Source of the DNA: Acanthosoma haemorrhoidale
Taxonomy: Eukaryota; Arthropoda; Insecta; Hemiptera; Acanthosomatidae
DNA: 64,000 bases
NCBI GenBank assembly: GCA_930367205.1
Contig: OV884009.1
Location: 118,991,454-119,055,453 of the forward strand
Reading direction: 5' to 3'
The stretch's first letter is position 1. Each line of letters opens with the position of its first letter. Shown here in pieces: positions 1-8,561 of the stretch. Below the pieces are notes generated by a model that saw only the letters and a list, made by a program, of their open reading frames with translations, ran no database searches and was not told the origin of the DNA. A program made the position numbers and the translations under genes.

Positions 1-231
1 GAAAGAATCACCAAACTAGAGAGACTAAGTTTTGCAACCATTAACGTATATAACAAGAAATACCGGTCCAATAAAGCGAAAATACGAGACTACAACATAG
101 TCGTTAACCCGATAATATTATATGGGACGGAAACCTCATGCCTCCCCAGTCTAGAGGAACTATTAAGAATAGAACGAAGAATCCTTAGAAGGATCTACGG
201 TCCCAAAAAGACACAAGAAGGACACTCCTAA
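1..231 (+). pseudogene. LINE reverse-transcriptase C-terminal fragment, first monomer
   Basis: The frame is open from the window start to TAA at 229-231, 76 codons, with no ATG. The translation has a basic stretch (residues 19-29, N-K-K-Y-R-S-N-K-A-K-I), then R-D-Y-N, then N-P-I-I-L-Y-G-T-E-T at about 37-46, a leucine-rich segment, and I-E-R-R-I-L-R-R-I-Y-G-P at about 57-68. In many non-LTR retrotransposon polymerases the region after the catalytic core reads K-x-x-x-Y, P-x-L-x-Y-G-x-E-x-W, then F-E-R-K-x-L-R-x-I-x-G-P. The match is clear in spacing and key residues, although the usual Trp is Ser here. The catalytic Y-x-D-D core and the endonuclease are absent, so this cannot be an active enzyme. 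I cannot place the clade. Confidence 0.75.
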
Positions 232-284
232 GGAATGCGTGACTCCACGTGATACTGCTGGATAACTCTACTCCCGAAGAAAGG

Positions 285-316
285 CTAGGGTTAGAGAAAC
301 TAAAACGAAACCCTAG
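285..316 (+). other. Inverted repeat CTAGGGTT...AACCCTAG (class A)
   Basis: CTAGGGTT at 285-292 is the exact reverse complement of AACCCTAG at 309-316, with a 16-base A-rich loop. The same arms occur in most class A, D and E monomers. Class C keeps six pairs (CTAGGG with CCCTAG). Class B has CTAGAG paired with CTCTAG, for example 6046-6051 with 6074-6079. Class F lacks the structure because of its deletion. In a transcript it would form a modest stem-loop. Confidence 0.6.
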
Positions 317-799
317 GGCTAACTATCCTAGTTGTACTTCGTCAGGGTAATCCGACCCAAAACTAATTTTTAACAATATCATGAAAGGAGCTTTACAAAA
401 GAAAGAATTACCAAACTAGAGAGACTAAGTTTTGCAACCAGTAACTTATATAACAAGAAATACCAGTCCAATAAAGCGAAAATAAGAGACTACCACATAG
501 TCGTTAAACCGGTAATATTATATGGGACGGAAACCTCATTCCTCCCCAGTCCAGAGAAACTATTGAGAATAGAACGAAGAATCCTAAGCAGGATCTACGG
601 CCCCAAAAAGACACAAGAAGGACACTTCTAAGGAATGCGTGTCTTCACGTGATACTGCCGGATAACTCTACTCCCGATAAAAGGCTAGGGATAGAGGAAC
701 TAAAACGAAACCCAAGGGCTAACTATCCTAGTTGTACTTCGTCAGGGTAACCCGGCCCAAACTAATTTTTAACAATATCATGAAAGAAGCTTCACAAAA

Positions 800-1080
800 G
801 AAAGAATCACCAAACTAGAGAGACTAAGTTTTGCAACCATTAACGTATATAACAAGAAATACCTGTCCAATAAAGCGAAAATACGAGACTACAACATAGT
901 CGTTAAACCGGTAATATTATATGGGACGGAAACCTCATTCCTCCCCAGTCTAGAGAAACTATTGAGAATAGAACAAAGAATCCTAAGCAGGATCTACGGC
1001 CCCAAAACTAGTTGTACTTCGTCGGGGTAACCCGGCCCAAAACTAATTTTTAACAATATCATGAAAGGAGCTTCACAAAA
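800..1080 (+). repeat. Class F deletion monomer (281 bp)
   Basis: This is a monomer missing 118 bp relative to a full class C copy. CGGCCCCAAAA is joined directly to CTAGTTGTACTTCG, removing the end of the reverse-transcriptase frame, the CACGTG region and the CTAGGGTT inverted repeat, but keeping the GNRA hairpin. It is followed directly by a class G monomer. Equivalent copies are listed separately. Confidence 0.93.
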
Positions 1081-1483
1081 AAAAAAAATCACCAAACTAG
1101 AGAGACTATGTTTTGCAAACCAGTAACGTATATAACAAGAAAATATTTGTCTAATAAAGCAAAAATAAGAGACTACAACACAGCCGTTAACCCGATAATA
1201 TTATATGGGACGAAAACCTCATGCCTCCCCAGTCTAGAGAAACTATTAAGAATAGAACGAAGAATCCTAAAAAGGATCTACGGTCCCAAAAAGACACAAG
1301 AAGGACACTTCTAAGGAATGCGTGACTCCACGTGATACTGCTGGATAACTCTACTCCCGAAAAAAGGCTAGGGTTAGAGAAACTAAAACGAAACCCTAGG
1401 GCTAACTATCCTAGTTGTACTTCGTCAGGGTAATCCGACCCAAAACTAATTTTTAACAATATCATGAAAGAAGCTTCACATAA
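1081..1483 (+). repeat. Class G monomer after F (403 bp)
   Basis: Class G carries a run of 12 A at its head (1077-1088), CTATGTTTTGCAAACC, AAGAAAATATTTGTC, AAAGCAAAAATAAG and CACAGCCG. Single-A insertions shift the upstream frame so that an ATG at 1108 opens onto the reverse-transcriptase segment. Copies starting at 3362, 10041 and 14722 form the same left-hand subfamily. Confidence 0.9.
1108..1314 (+). pseudogene. RT fragment with ATG, class G (68 codons)
   Basis: ATG at 1108 arises from CTAAGTT changing to CTATGTT. Two single-A insertions bring this upstream frame into the reverse-transcriptase frame at K-Y-L-S-N-K. The protein reads M-F-C-K-P at the start and keeps N-P-I-I-L-Y-G-T-K-T and R-I-L-K-R-I-Y-G-P. 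It has no catalytic core. Expression is not supported by any visible promoter. Confidence 0.6.
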
Positions 1484-1882
1484 GAAAGAATCACCAAACT
1501 AGAGAGACTAAGTTTTGCAACCAGTAACGTATATAACAAGATATACCTGTCCAATAAAGCGAAAATAAGAGACTACAACATAGTCGTTAAACCGGTAATA
1601 TTATATGGGACGGAAACCTCATTCCTCCCCAGTCTAGAGAAACTATTGAGAATAGAACGAAGAATCCTAAGCAGGATCTATGGCCCCAAAAAGACACAAG
1701 AAGGACACTTCTAAGGAATGCATGTCTTCACGTGATACTGCTGGATAATTCTACTCCCGATAAAAGGCTAGGGATAGAGGAACTAAAACGAAACCCTAGG
1801 GCTAACTATCCTAGTTGTACTTCGTCAGGGTAACCCGGCTCAAACTAATTTTTAACAATATCATGAAAGAAACTTGACATAA
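1484..1882 (+). repeat. Class C monomer duplicated next to its near-twin
   Basis: The monomer starting here and the one starting at 1883 are almost identical and share ACAAGATATACCTG and GGATCTATGGCCCC, which are otherwise seen only at 8562 and 13243. This looks like a recent 399-bp single-monomer duplication at the left edge of the 12-mer HOR. Confidence 0.85.
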
Positions 1883-3080
1883 GAAAGAATCACCAAACTA
1901 GAGAGACTAAGTTTTGCAACCAGTAACGTATATAACAAGATATACCTGTCCAATAAAGCGAAAATAAGAGACTACAACATAGTCGTTAAACCGGTAATAA
2001 TATATGGGACGGAAACCTCATTCCTCCCCAGTCTAGAGAAACTATTGAGAATAGAACGAAGAATCCTAAGCAGGATCTATGGCCCCAAAAAGACACAAGA
2101 AGGACACTTCTAAGGAATGCATGTCTTCACGTGATACTGCTGGATAATTCTACTCCCGATAAAAGGCTAGGGATAGAGGAACTAAAACGAAACCCTAGGG
2201 ACAACTATCCTAGTTGTACTTCGTCGGGGTAACCCGGCTCAAACTAATTTTTAACAATATCATGAAAGAAACTTGACATAAGAAAGAATCACCAAACTAG
2301 AGAGACTAAGTTTTGCAACCATTAACGTATATAACAAGAAATACCGGTCCAATAAAGCGAAAATACGAGACTACAACATAGTCGTTAACCCGATAATATT
2401 ATATGGGACGGAAACCTCATGCCTCCCCAGTCTAGAGGAACTATTAAGAATAGAACGAAGAATCCTTAGAAGGATCTACGGTCCCAAAAAGACACAAGAA
2501 GGACACTCCTAAGGAATGCGTGACTCCACGTGATACTGCTGGATAACTCTACTCCCGAAGAAAGGCTAGGGTTAGAGAAACTAAAACGAAACCCTAGGGC
2601 TAACTATCCTAGTTGTACTTCGTCAGGGTAATCCGACCCAAAACTAATTTTTAACAATATCATGAAAGGAGCTTTACAAAAGAAAGAATTACCAAACTAG
2701 AGAGACTAAGTTTTGCAACCAGTAACTTATATAACAAGAAATACCAGTCCAATAAAGCGAAAATAAGAGACTACAACATAGTCGTTAAACCGGTAATATT
2801 ATATGGGACGGAAACCTCATTCCTCCCCAGTCCAGAGAAACTATTGAGAATAGAACGAAGAATCCTAAGCAGGATCTACGGCCCCAAAAAGACACAAGAA
2901 GGACACTTCTAAGGAATGCGTGTCTTCACGTGATACTGCCGGATAACTCTACTCCCGATAAAAGGCTAGGGATAGAGGAACTAAAACGAAACCCAAGGGC
3001 TAACTATCCTAGTTGTACTTCGTCAGGGTAACCCGGCCCAAACTAATTTTTAACAATATCATGAAAGAAGCTTCACAAAA

Positions 3081-3361
3081 GAAAGAATCACCAAACTAGA
3101 GAGACTAAGTTTTGCAACCATTAACGTATATAACAAGAAATACCTGTCCAATAAAGCGAAAATACGAGACTACAACATAGTCGTTAACCCGATAATATTA
3201 TATGGGACGGAAACCTCATGCCTCCCCAGTCTAGAGGAACTATTAAGAATAGAACGAAGAATCCTAAGCAGGATCTACGGCCCCAAAACTAGTTGTACTT
3301 CGTCGGGGTAACCCGGCCCAAAACTAATTTTTAACAATATCATGAAAGGAGCTTCACAAAA
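3081..3361 (+). repeat. Class F deletion monomer, A-like coding half
   Basis: It has the same 118-bp deletion junction as the other class F copies, but the coding half reads GTTAACCCGATAATATT and GAGGAACTATTAAG (class A) rather than the class C version. This is a sign of gene conversion over a short tract. A class G monomer follows. Confidence 0.92.
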
Positions 3362-3388
3362 AAAAAAAATCACCAAACTAGAGAGACT

Positions 3389-3595
3389 ATGTTTTGCAAA
3401 CCAGTAACGTATATAACAAGAAAATATTTGTCTAATAAAGCAAAAATAAGAGACTACAACACAGCCGTTAACCCGATAATATTATATGGGACGAAAACCT
3501 CATGCCTCCCCAGTCTAGAGGAACTATTAAGAATAGATCGAAGAATCCTAAAAAGGATCTACGGTCCCAAAAAGACACAAGAAGGACACTTCTAA
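3389..3595 (+). pseudogene. RT fragment with ATG, class G
   Basis: It is the same 68-codon frame as at 1108 with Lys to Glu and Glu to Asp changes (E-E-L-L-R-I-D-R-R). The same protein recurs in HOR copies 2 and 3. A fossil fragment without catalytic residues. Confidence 0.6.
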
Positions 3596-4164
3596 GGAAT
3601 GCGTGACTCCACGTGATACTGCTGGATAACTCTACTCCCGAAAAAAGGCTAGGGTTAGAGAAACTAAAACGAAACCCTAGGGCTAACTATCCTAGTTGTA
3701 CTTCGTCAGGGTAATCCGACCCAAAACTAATTTTTAACAATATCATGAAAGGAGCTTCACAAAAGAAAGAATCACCAAACTAGAGAGACTAAGTTTTGCA
3801 ACCACTAACGTATATAACAAGAAATACCTGTCCAATAAAGCGAAAATACGAGATTACAACATAGTCGTTAACCCGATAATATTATATGGGACGGAAACCT
3901 CATGGCTCTCCAGTCTAGAGGAACTATTAAGAATAGAACGAAGAATCCTAAGAAGGATCTACGGTCCCAAAAAGACACAAGAAGGACACTCCTAAGGAAT
4001 GCGTGACTCCACGTGATACTGCTGGATAACTCTACTCCCGAAAAAAGGCTAGGGTTAGAGAAACTAAAACGAAACCCTAGGGCTAACTATCCTAGTTGTA
4101 CTTCGTCAGGGTAATCCAACCCAAAACTAATTTTTAACAATATCATGAAAGGAGCTTCACAAAA

Positions 4165-4563
4165 GAAAGAATTACCAAACTAGAGAGATTAAGTTTTGCA
4201 ACCAGTAACGTATATAACAAGAAATACCTGTCCAATAAAGCGAAAATAAGAGACTACAACATAGTCGTTAAACCGGTAATATTATATGGGACGGAAACCT
4301 CATTCCTCCCCAGTCTAGAGAAACTATTGAGAATAGAACGAAGAATCCTAAGCAGGATCTACGGTCCCAAAAAGACACAACAAGGACACTTCTAAGGAAT
4401 GCGTGTGTTCACGTGATACTGCCGGATAACTCTACTCCCGATAAAAGGCTAGGGATAGAGGAACTAAAACGAAACCCTAGGTTTAACTATCCTAGTTGTA
4501 CTTCGTCGGGGTAACCCGGCCCAAACTAATTTTTAACAATATCATGAAAAAAGCTTCACAAAA
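4165..4563 (+). repeat. Class C monomer (399 bp), representative
   Basis: Class C has CCAGTAACGTATATAAC, AAAATAAGAGAC, GTTAAACCGGTAATATT, CTCATTCCTCC, GAGAAACTATTGAG and CCTAAGCAGGATC in place of the class A versions, then GATAAAAGGCTAGGGATAGAGG. These linked differences make it the most divergent full-length class. The 281-bp class F monomers descend from it, since they share its coding-half markers. Other copies start at 401, 1484, 1883, 2682, 8562, 9361, 10844, 13243, 14042, 15525, 20316, 40059, 42857, 45655 and 48852. Copies starting at 42857, 45655 and 48852 have AAAAAAAGAG where others have AAAATAAGAG. Confidence 0.88.
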
Positions 4564-5362
4564 GAAAGAATCACCAAACTAGAGAGACTAAGTTTTGCAA
4601 CCATTAACGTATATAACAAGAAATACCTGTCCAATAAATCGAAAATACGAGACTACAACATAGTCGTTAACCCGATAATATTATATGGGACGGAAACCTC
4701 ATGCCTCCCCAGTCTAGAGGAACTATTAAGAATAGAACGAAGAATCCTAAGAAGGATCTACGGTCCCAAAAAGACACAAGAAGGACACTCCTAAAATGCG
4801 TGACTCTACGTGATACTGCTGGATAACTCTACTCCCGAAAAAAGGCTAGGGTTAGAGAAACTAAAACGAAACCCTAGGGCTAACTATCCTAGTTGTACTT
4901 CGTCGGGGTAACCCGGCTCAAACTAATTTTAAACAATATCATGAAAGAAGCTTCACATAAGAAAGAATCACCAAACTAGAGAGACTAAGTTTTGCAACCA
5001 TTAACGTATATAACAAGAAATACCTGTCCAATAAAGCGAAAATACGAGACTACAACATAGTCGTTAACCCAATAATATTATATGGGACGGAAACCTCATG
5101 CCTCCCCAGTCTAGAGCAACTATTAAGAATAGAACGAAGAATCCTAAGAAGGATCTACGGTCCCAAAAAGACACAAGAAGGACACTCCTAAGGAATGCGT
5201 GACTCCACGTGATACTGCTGGATAACTCTACTCCCGATAAAAGGCTAGAGATAGAGGAACTCAAACGAAACCCTCTAAGGCTAACTACCCTAGTTGAACT
5301 TCGTCGGGGTAACCCGACCCAAAACTAATTTTTAACAATATCATGAAAGGAGCTTCACAAAA

Positions 5363-5761
5363 GAAAGAATCACCAAACTAGAGAGAATAAGTTTTGCAAC
5401 CATTAACGTATATAACAAGAAATACCTGTCCAACATAGCAAAAATACGAGACTACAACATAGTCGTTAACCCGATAATATTATATGAGACGGAAACCTCA
5501 TGCCTCCCCAGTCTAGAGGAACTATTAAGAATAGAACGAAGAATCCTAAAAAGGATCTACGGTCCCAAAAAGACACAAGAAGGACACTCCTAAGGAATGC
5601 GTGACTCCAAGTGATACTGCTGGATATCTCTACTCCCGAAAAAAGGCTAGGGTTAGAGAAACTAAAAGGAAACCCTAGGGCTAACTATCCTAGTTGTACT
5701 TCGTCGGGGGAACTCGGCCAAAACTAATTTTTAACAATATCATGAAAGAAGCTTCACAAAA
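5363..5761 (+). repeat. Class D monomer (399 bp), representative
   Basis: Class D is recognised by GAGAGAATAAG at its head, CCAACATAGCAAAAATACG, TATGAGACGG, CCTAAAAAGGATC, GACTCCAAGTGATAC (which loses the CACGTG palindrome of other classes), CTGGATATCTCTAC (an EcoRV site), CTAAAAGGAAACC and CGTCGGGGGAACTCGGCC. In the protein frame these give S-N-I-A-K and L-Y-E-T-E-T. It follows class B almost without exception, forming the ~801-bp B-D dimer. Confidence 0.9.
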
Positions 5762-5992
5762 GAAAGAATCACCAAACTAGAGAGACTAAGTTTGGCAACC
5801 ATTAACGTATATAACAAGAAATACCTGTCCAATAAAGCGAAAATACGAGACTACAACATAGTCGTTAACCCGATAATATTATATGGGACGGAAACCTCAT
5901 GCCTCCCCAGTCTAGAGCAACTATTAAGAATAGAACGAAGAATCCTAAGAAGGATCTACGGTCCCAAAAAGACACAAGAAGGACACTCCTAA
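5735..5992 (+). pseudogene. LINE reverse-transcriptase C-terminal fragment, fullest open copy
   Basis: The frame is open for 85 codons from the stop TAA at 5732-5734 to the TAA at 5990-5992. It starts Q-Y-H-E-R-S-F-T-K and runs through K-Y-L-S-N-K-A-K-I-R-D-Y-N, N-P-I-I-L-Y-G-T-E-T and R-I-L-R-R-I-Y-G-P-K-K. There is no ATG in frame; the only in-frame alternative start is a TTG at 5792. Family members continue past G-P with further conserved residues that are missing here, so the fragment is cut at its C-terminus. The same frame is open in most class A, B, C, D and E monomers. I read it as a fossil, not a gene. Confidence 0.72.
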
Positions 5993-6003
5993 GGAATGCG
6001 TGA

Positions 6004-6126
6004 CTCCACGTGATACTGCTGGATAACTCTACTCCCGATAAAAGGCTAGAGATAGAGGAACTCAAACGAAACCCTCTAGGGCTAACTACCCTAGTTGAAC
6101 TTCGTCGGGGTAACCCGACCCAAAAC
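6004..6126 (+). other. Second short open frame downstream of the RT stop (class B)
   Basis: The frame runs 41 codons without a stop in class B, through L-L-D-N-S-T-P-D-K-R-L, E-E-L-K-R-N-P-L-G-L and V-E-L-R-R-G-N-P, then TAA. In classes A and C the lack of the CT pair shifts the frame after K-R-N-P, and it ends earlier, in S-C-T-S-S-G then TAA (243-347 in the first monomer). I do not recognise the protein. It may be another coding scrap of the source element or chance, because the monomer has few stops in this frame. There is no ATG. Confidence 0.4.
6104..6119 (+). other. GNRA-type hairpin near the monomer 3' end (class B)
   Basis: GTCGGG (6104-6109), loop GTAA (6110-6113) and CCCGAC (6114-6119) form a perfect six-pair stem with a loop of the GNRA form. 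The element sits about 50 bases before the monomer end in all classes, including the 281-bp class F. In classes C and E, and many A, the 3' arm is CCCGGC, turning one U-A pair into U-G. In class D the hairpin is GTCGGG-GGAA-CTCGGC, still a GNRA loop, with two G-U pairs. The pairing is sensible only for a + strand RNA. Confidence 0.6.
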
Positions 6127-6562
6127 TAATTTTTAACAATATCATGAAAGGAGCTTCACAAAAGAAAGAATCACCAAACTAGAGAGAATAAGTTTTGCAA
6201 CCATTAACGTATATAACAAGAAATACCTGTCCAACATAGCAAAAATACGAGACTACAACATAGTCGTTAACCCGATAATATTATATGAGACGGAAACCTC
6301 ATGCCTCCCCAGTCTAGAGGAACTATTAAGAATAGAACGAAGAATCCTAAAAAGGATCTACGGTCCCAAAAAGACACAAGAAGGACCCTCCTAAGGAATG
6401 CGTGACTCCAAGTGATACTGCTGGATATCTCTACTCCCGAAAAAAGGCTAGGGTTAGAGAAACTAAAAGGAAACCCTAGGGCTAACTATCCTAGTTGTAC
6501 TTCGTCGGGGGAACTCGGCCAAAACTAATTTTTAACAATATCATGAAAGAAGCTTCACAAAA

Positions 6563-8561
6563 GAAAGAATCACCAAACTAGAGAGACTAAGTTTTGCAAC
6601 CATTAACGTATATAACAAGAAATACCTGTCCAATTAAGCGAAAATACGTGACTACAACATAGTCGTTAACCCGATAATATTATATGGGACGGAAACCTCA
6701 TGCCTCCCCAGTCTAGAGGAACTATTAAGAATAGGACGAAGAATCCTAAGAAGGATCTACGGTCCCAAAAAGACACAAGAAGGACACTCCTAAGGAATGC
6801 GTGACTCTACGTGATACTGCTGGATAACTCTACTCCCGAAAAAAGGCTAGGGTTAGAGAAACTAAAACGAAACCCTAGGGCTAACTATCCTAGTTGTACT
6901 TCGTCGGGGTAACCCGGCTCAAACTAATTTTTAACAATATCATGAAAGAAACTTGACATAAGAAAGAATCACCAAACTAGAGAGACTAAGTTTTGCAACC
7001 ATTAACGTATATAACAAGAAATACCGGTCCAATAAAGCGAAAATACGAGACTACAACATAGTCGTTAACCCGATAATATTATATGGGACGGAAACCTCAT
7101 GCCTCCCCAGTCTAGAGGAACTATTAAGAATAGAACGAAGAATCCTAAGAAGGATCTACGGTCCCAAAAAGACACAAGAAGGACACTCCTAAGGAATGCG
7201 TGACTCCACGTGATACTGCTGGATAACTCTACTCCCGAAAAAAGGCTAGAGATAGAGGAACTCAAACGAAACCCTCTAGGGCTAACTACCCTAGTTGAAC
7301 TTCGTCGGGGTAACCCGACCCAAAACTAATTTTTAACAATATCATGAAAGGAGCTTCACAAAAGAAAGAATCACCAAACTAGAGAGAATAAGTTTTGCAA
7401 CCATTAACGTATATAACAAGAAATACCTGTCCAACATAGCAAAAATACGAGACTACAACATAGTCGTTAACCCGATAATATTATATGAGACGGAAACCTC
7501 ATGCCTCCCCAGTCTAGAGGAACTATTAAGAATAGAACGAAGAATCCTAAAAAGGATCTACGGTCCCAAAAAGACACAAGAAGGACCCTCCTAAGGAATG
7601 CGTGACTCCAAGTGATACTGCTGGATATCTCTACTCCCGAAAAAAGGCTAGGGTTAGAGAAACTAAAAGGAAACCCTAGGGCTAACTATCCTAGTTGTAC
7701 TTCGTCGGGGGAACTCGGCCAAAACTAATTTTTAACAATATCATGAAAGAAGCTTCACAAAAGAAAGAATCACCAAACTAGAGAGACTAAGTTTTGCAAC
7801 CATTAACGTATATAACAAGAAATACCTGTCCAATTAAGCGAAAATACGTGACTACAACATAGTCGTTAACCCGATAATATTATATGGGACGGAAACCTCA
7901 TGCCTCCCCAGTCTAGAGGAACTATTAAGAATAGGACGAAGAATCCTAAGAAGGATCTACGGTCCCAAAAAGACACAAGAAGGACACTCCTAAGGAATGC
8001 GTGACTCTACGTGATACTGCTGGATAACTCTACTCCCGAAAAAAGGCTAGGGTTAGAGAAACTAAAACGAAACCCTAGGGCTAACTATCCTAGTTGTACT
8101 TCGTCGGGGTAACCCGGCTCAAACTAATTTTTAACAATATCATGAAAGAAACTTGACATAAGAAAGAATCACCAAACTAGAGAGACTAAGTTTTGCAACC
8201 ATTAACGTATATAACAAGAAATACCGGTCCAATAAAGCGAAAATACGAGACTACAACATAGTCGTTAACCCGATAATATTATATGGGACGGAAACCTCAT
8301 GCCTCCCCAGTCTAGAGGAACTATTAAGAATAGAACGAAGAATCCTAAGAAGGATCTACGGTCCCAAAAAGACACAAGAAGGACACTCCTAAGGAATGCG
8401 TGACTCCACGTGATACTGCTGGATAACTCTACTCCCGAAAAAAGGCTAGGGTTAGAGAAACTAAAACGAAACCCTAGGGCTAACTATCCTAGTTGTACTT
8501 CGTCAGGGTAATCCGACCCAAAACTAATTTTTAACAATATCATGAAAGAAGCTTCACATAA
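6563..8561 (+). repeat. Local 1200-bp tandem duplication (five monomers, 6563-8561)
   Basis: Monomer starts are 6563, 6962, 7364, 7763 and 8162. The D-A-A string starting at 6164 is repeated from 7364 with a 1200-bp offset. Both copies share private bases: AAGGACCCTCCTAAGG, AATAGGACGAAG, CAATTAAGCG with ATACGTGAC, and ATACCGGTCC. The monomer starting at 6962 is a junction: its left part is class A with CCCGAAAAAAGG and its right part is class B with GGCTAGAGATAG, placing the exchange near 7230-7250. Confidence 0.88.

Larger units (their letters stand above)
1..1482 (+). repeat. Partial first copy of the 12-mer HOR (monomers at 1, 401, 800, 1081)
   Basis: Monomer starts are 1, 401, 800 (class F, 281 bp) and about 1081 (class G). 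The same four-monomer string recurs at 2282, 8961 and 13642, with the same lengths 400-399-281-403. This is therefore the tail of another HOR copy cut down before 1483. It differs from the later copies by single bases, for example GAGAAACTATTAAG in the class G monomer where the others have GAGGAACTATTAAG. Confidence 0.88.
5762..6163 (+). repeat. Class B monomer (402 bp), representative
   Basis: Class B is marked by GAGCAACTATT or GAGGAACTATT in the coding part, CCCGATAAAAGGCTAGAGATAG further on, a two-base CT insertion giving ACCCTCTAGGGC, and GTTGAACTTCGTCGGGGTAACCCGACCC near the end (quoted as overlapping short motifs). It is almost always followed by a class D monomer. The CT insertion lengthens the second open frame on the + strand to 41 codons. 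The change of CTAGGG to CTAGAG upstream is matched by CTCTAG downstream, so an inverted repeat survives. The opposite strand has a 66-codon open stretch from TTG, which I take to be a shadow. Confidence 0.9.
1883..6562 (+). repeat. 12-monomer HOR, copy 1 (~4.68 kb)
   Basis: Monomer starts are 1883, 2282, 2682, 3081 (F), 3362 (G), 3765, 4165, 4564 (E), 4961 (B), 5363 (D), 5762 (B) and 6164 (D). The same order and lengths recur 6679 bp downstream and again 4681 bp after that. Copy-specific bases exist: ATAAGAGACTACAACATAG in the third monomer, and a class F coding half that is class A-like (GGAACTATTAAG) in this copy but class C-like in the others, which suggests gene conversion inside the HOR. 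Confidence 0.9.

Noticed and set aside
285..316. Telomere-type repeats, suggested by CTAGGG and CCCTAG
   Set aside because: CTAGGG and CCCTAG occur once each per monomer as inverted-repeat arms, not as tandem TTAGGG or TTAGG arrays.
240..320. Hammerhead or other self-cleaving ribozyme, as found in some satellites
   Set aside because: I looked for CTGATGA and a partnered GAAA on both strands. CGAAAC and CTGCTGGA occur but the conserved core does not.
331..357. CENP-B box in the ACTTCGTCGGGGTAACCCGG region
   Set aside because: It starts TTCG and contains CGGG, but the fixed bases do not fall at the required spacing (TTCGnnnnAnnCGGG).
371..400. AT-rich AATTTTTAACAATATCATG as a promoter (TATA-like) in each monomer
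   Set aside because: It is low-complexity AT sequence with no consistent TATA box and initiator at fixed spacing, so no transcription start can be supported.
5064..5264. About two dozen near-identical 66-73-codon open frames on the minus strand, mostly in class B monomers
   Set aside because: They overlap the RT-like frame antisense and start at TTG rather than ATG. They are hydrophobic only because of the reverse complement of the R/I/L-rich segment, and recur simply because the monomer recurs. They resemble no protein family I know.
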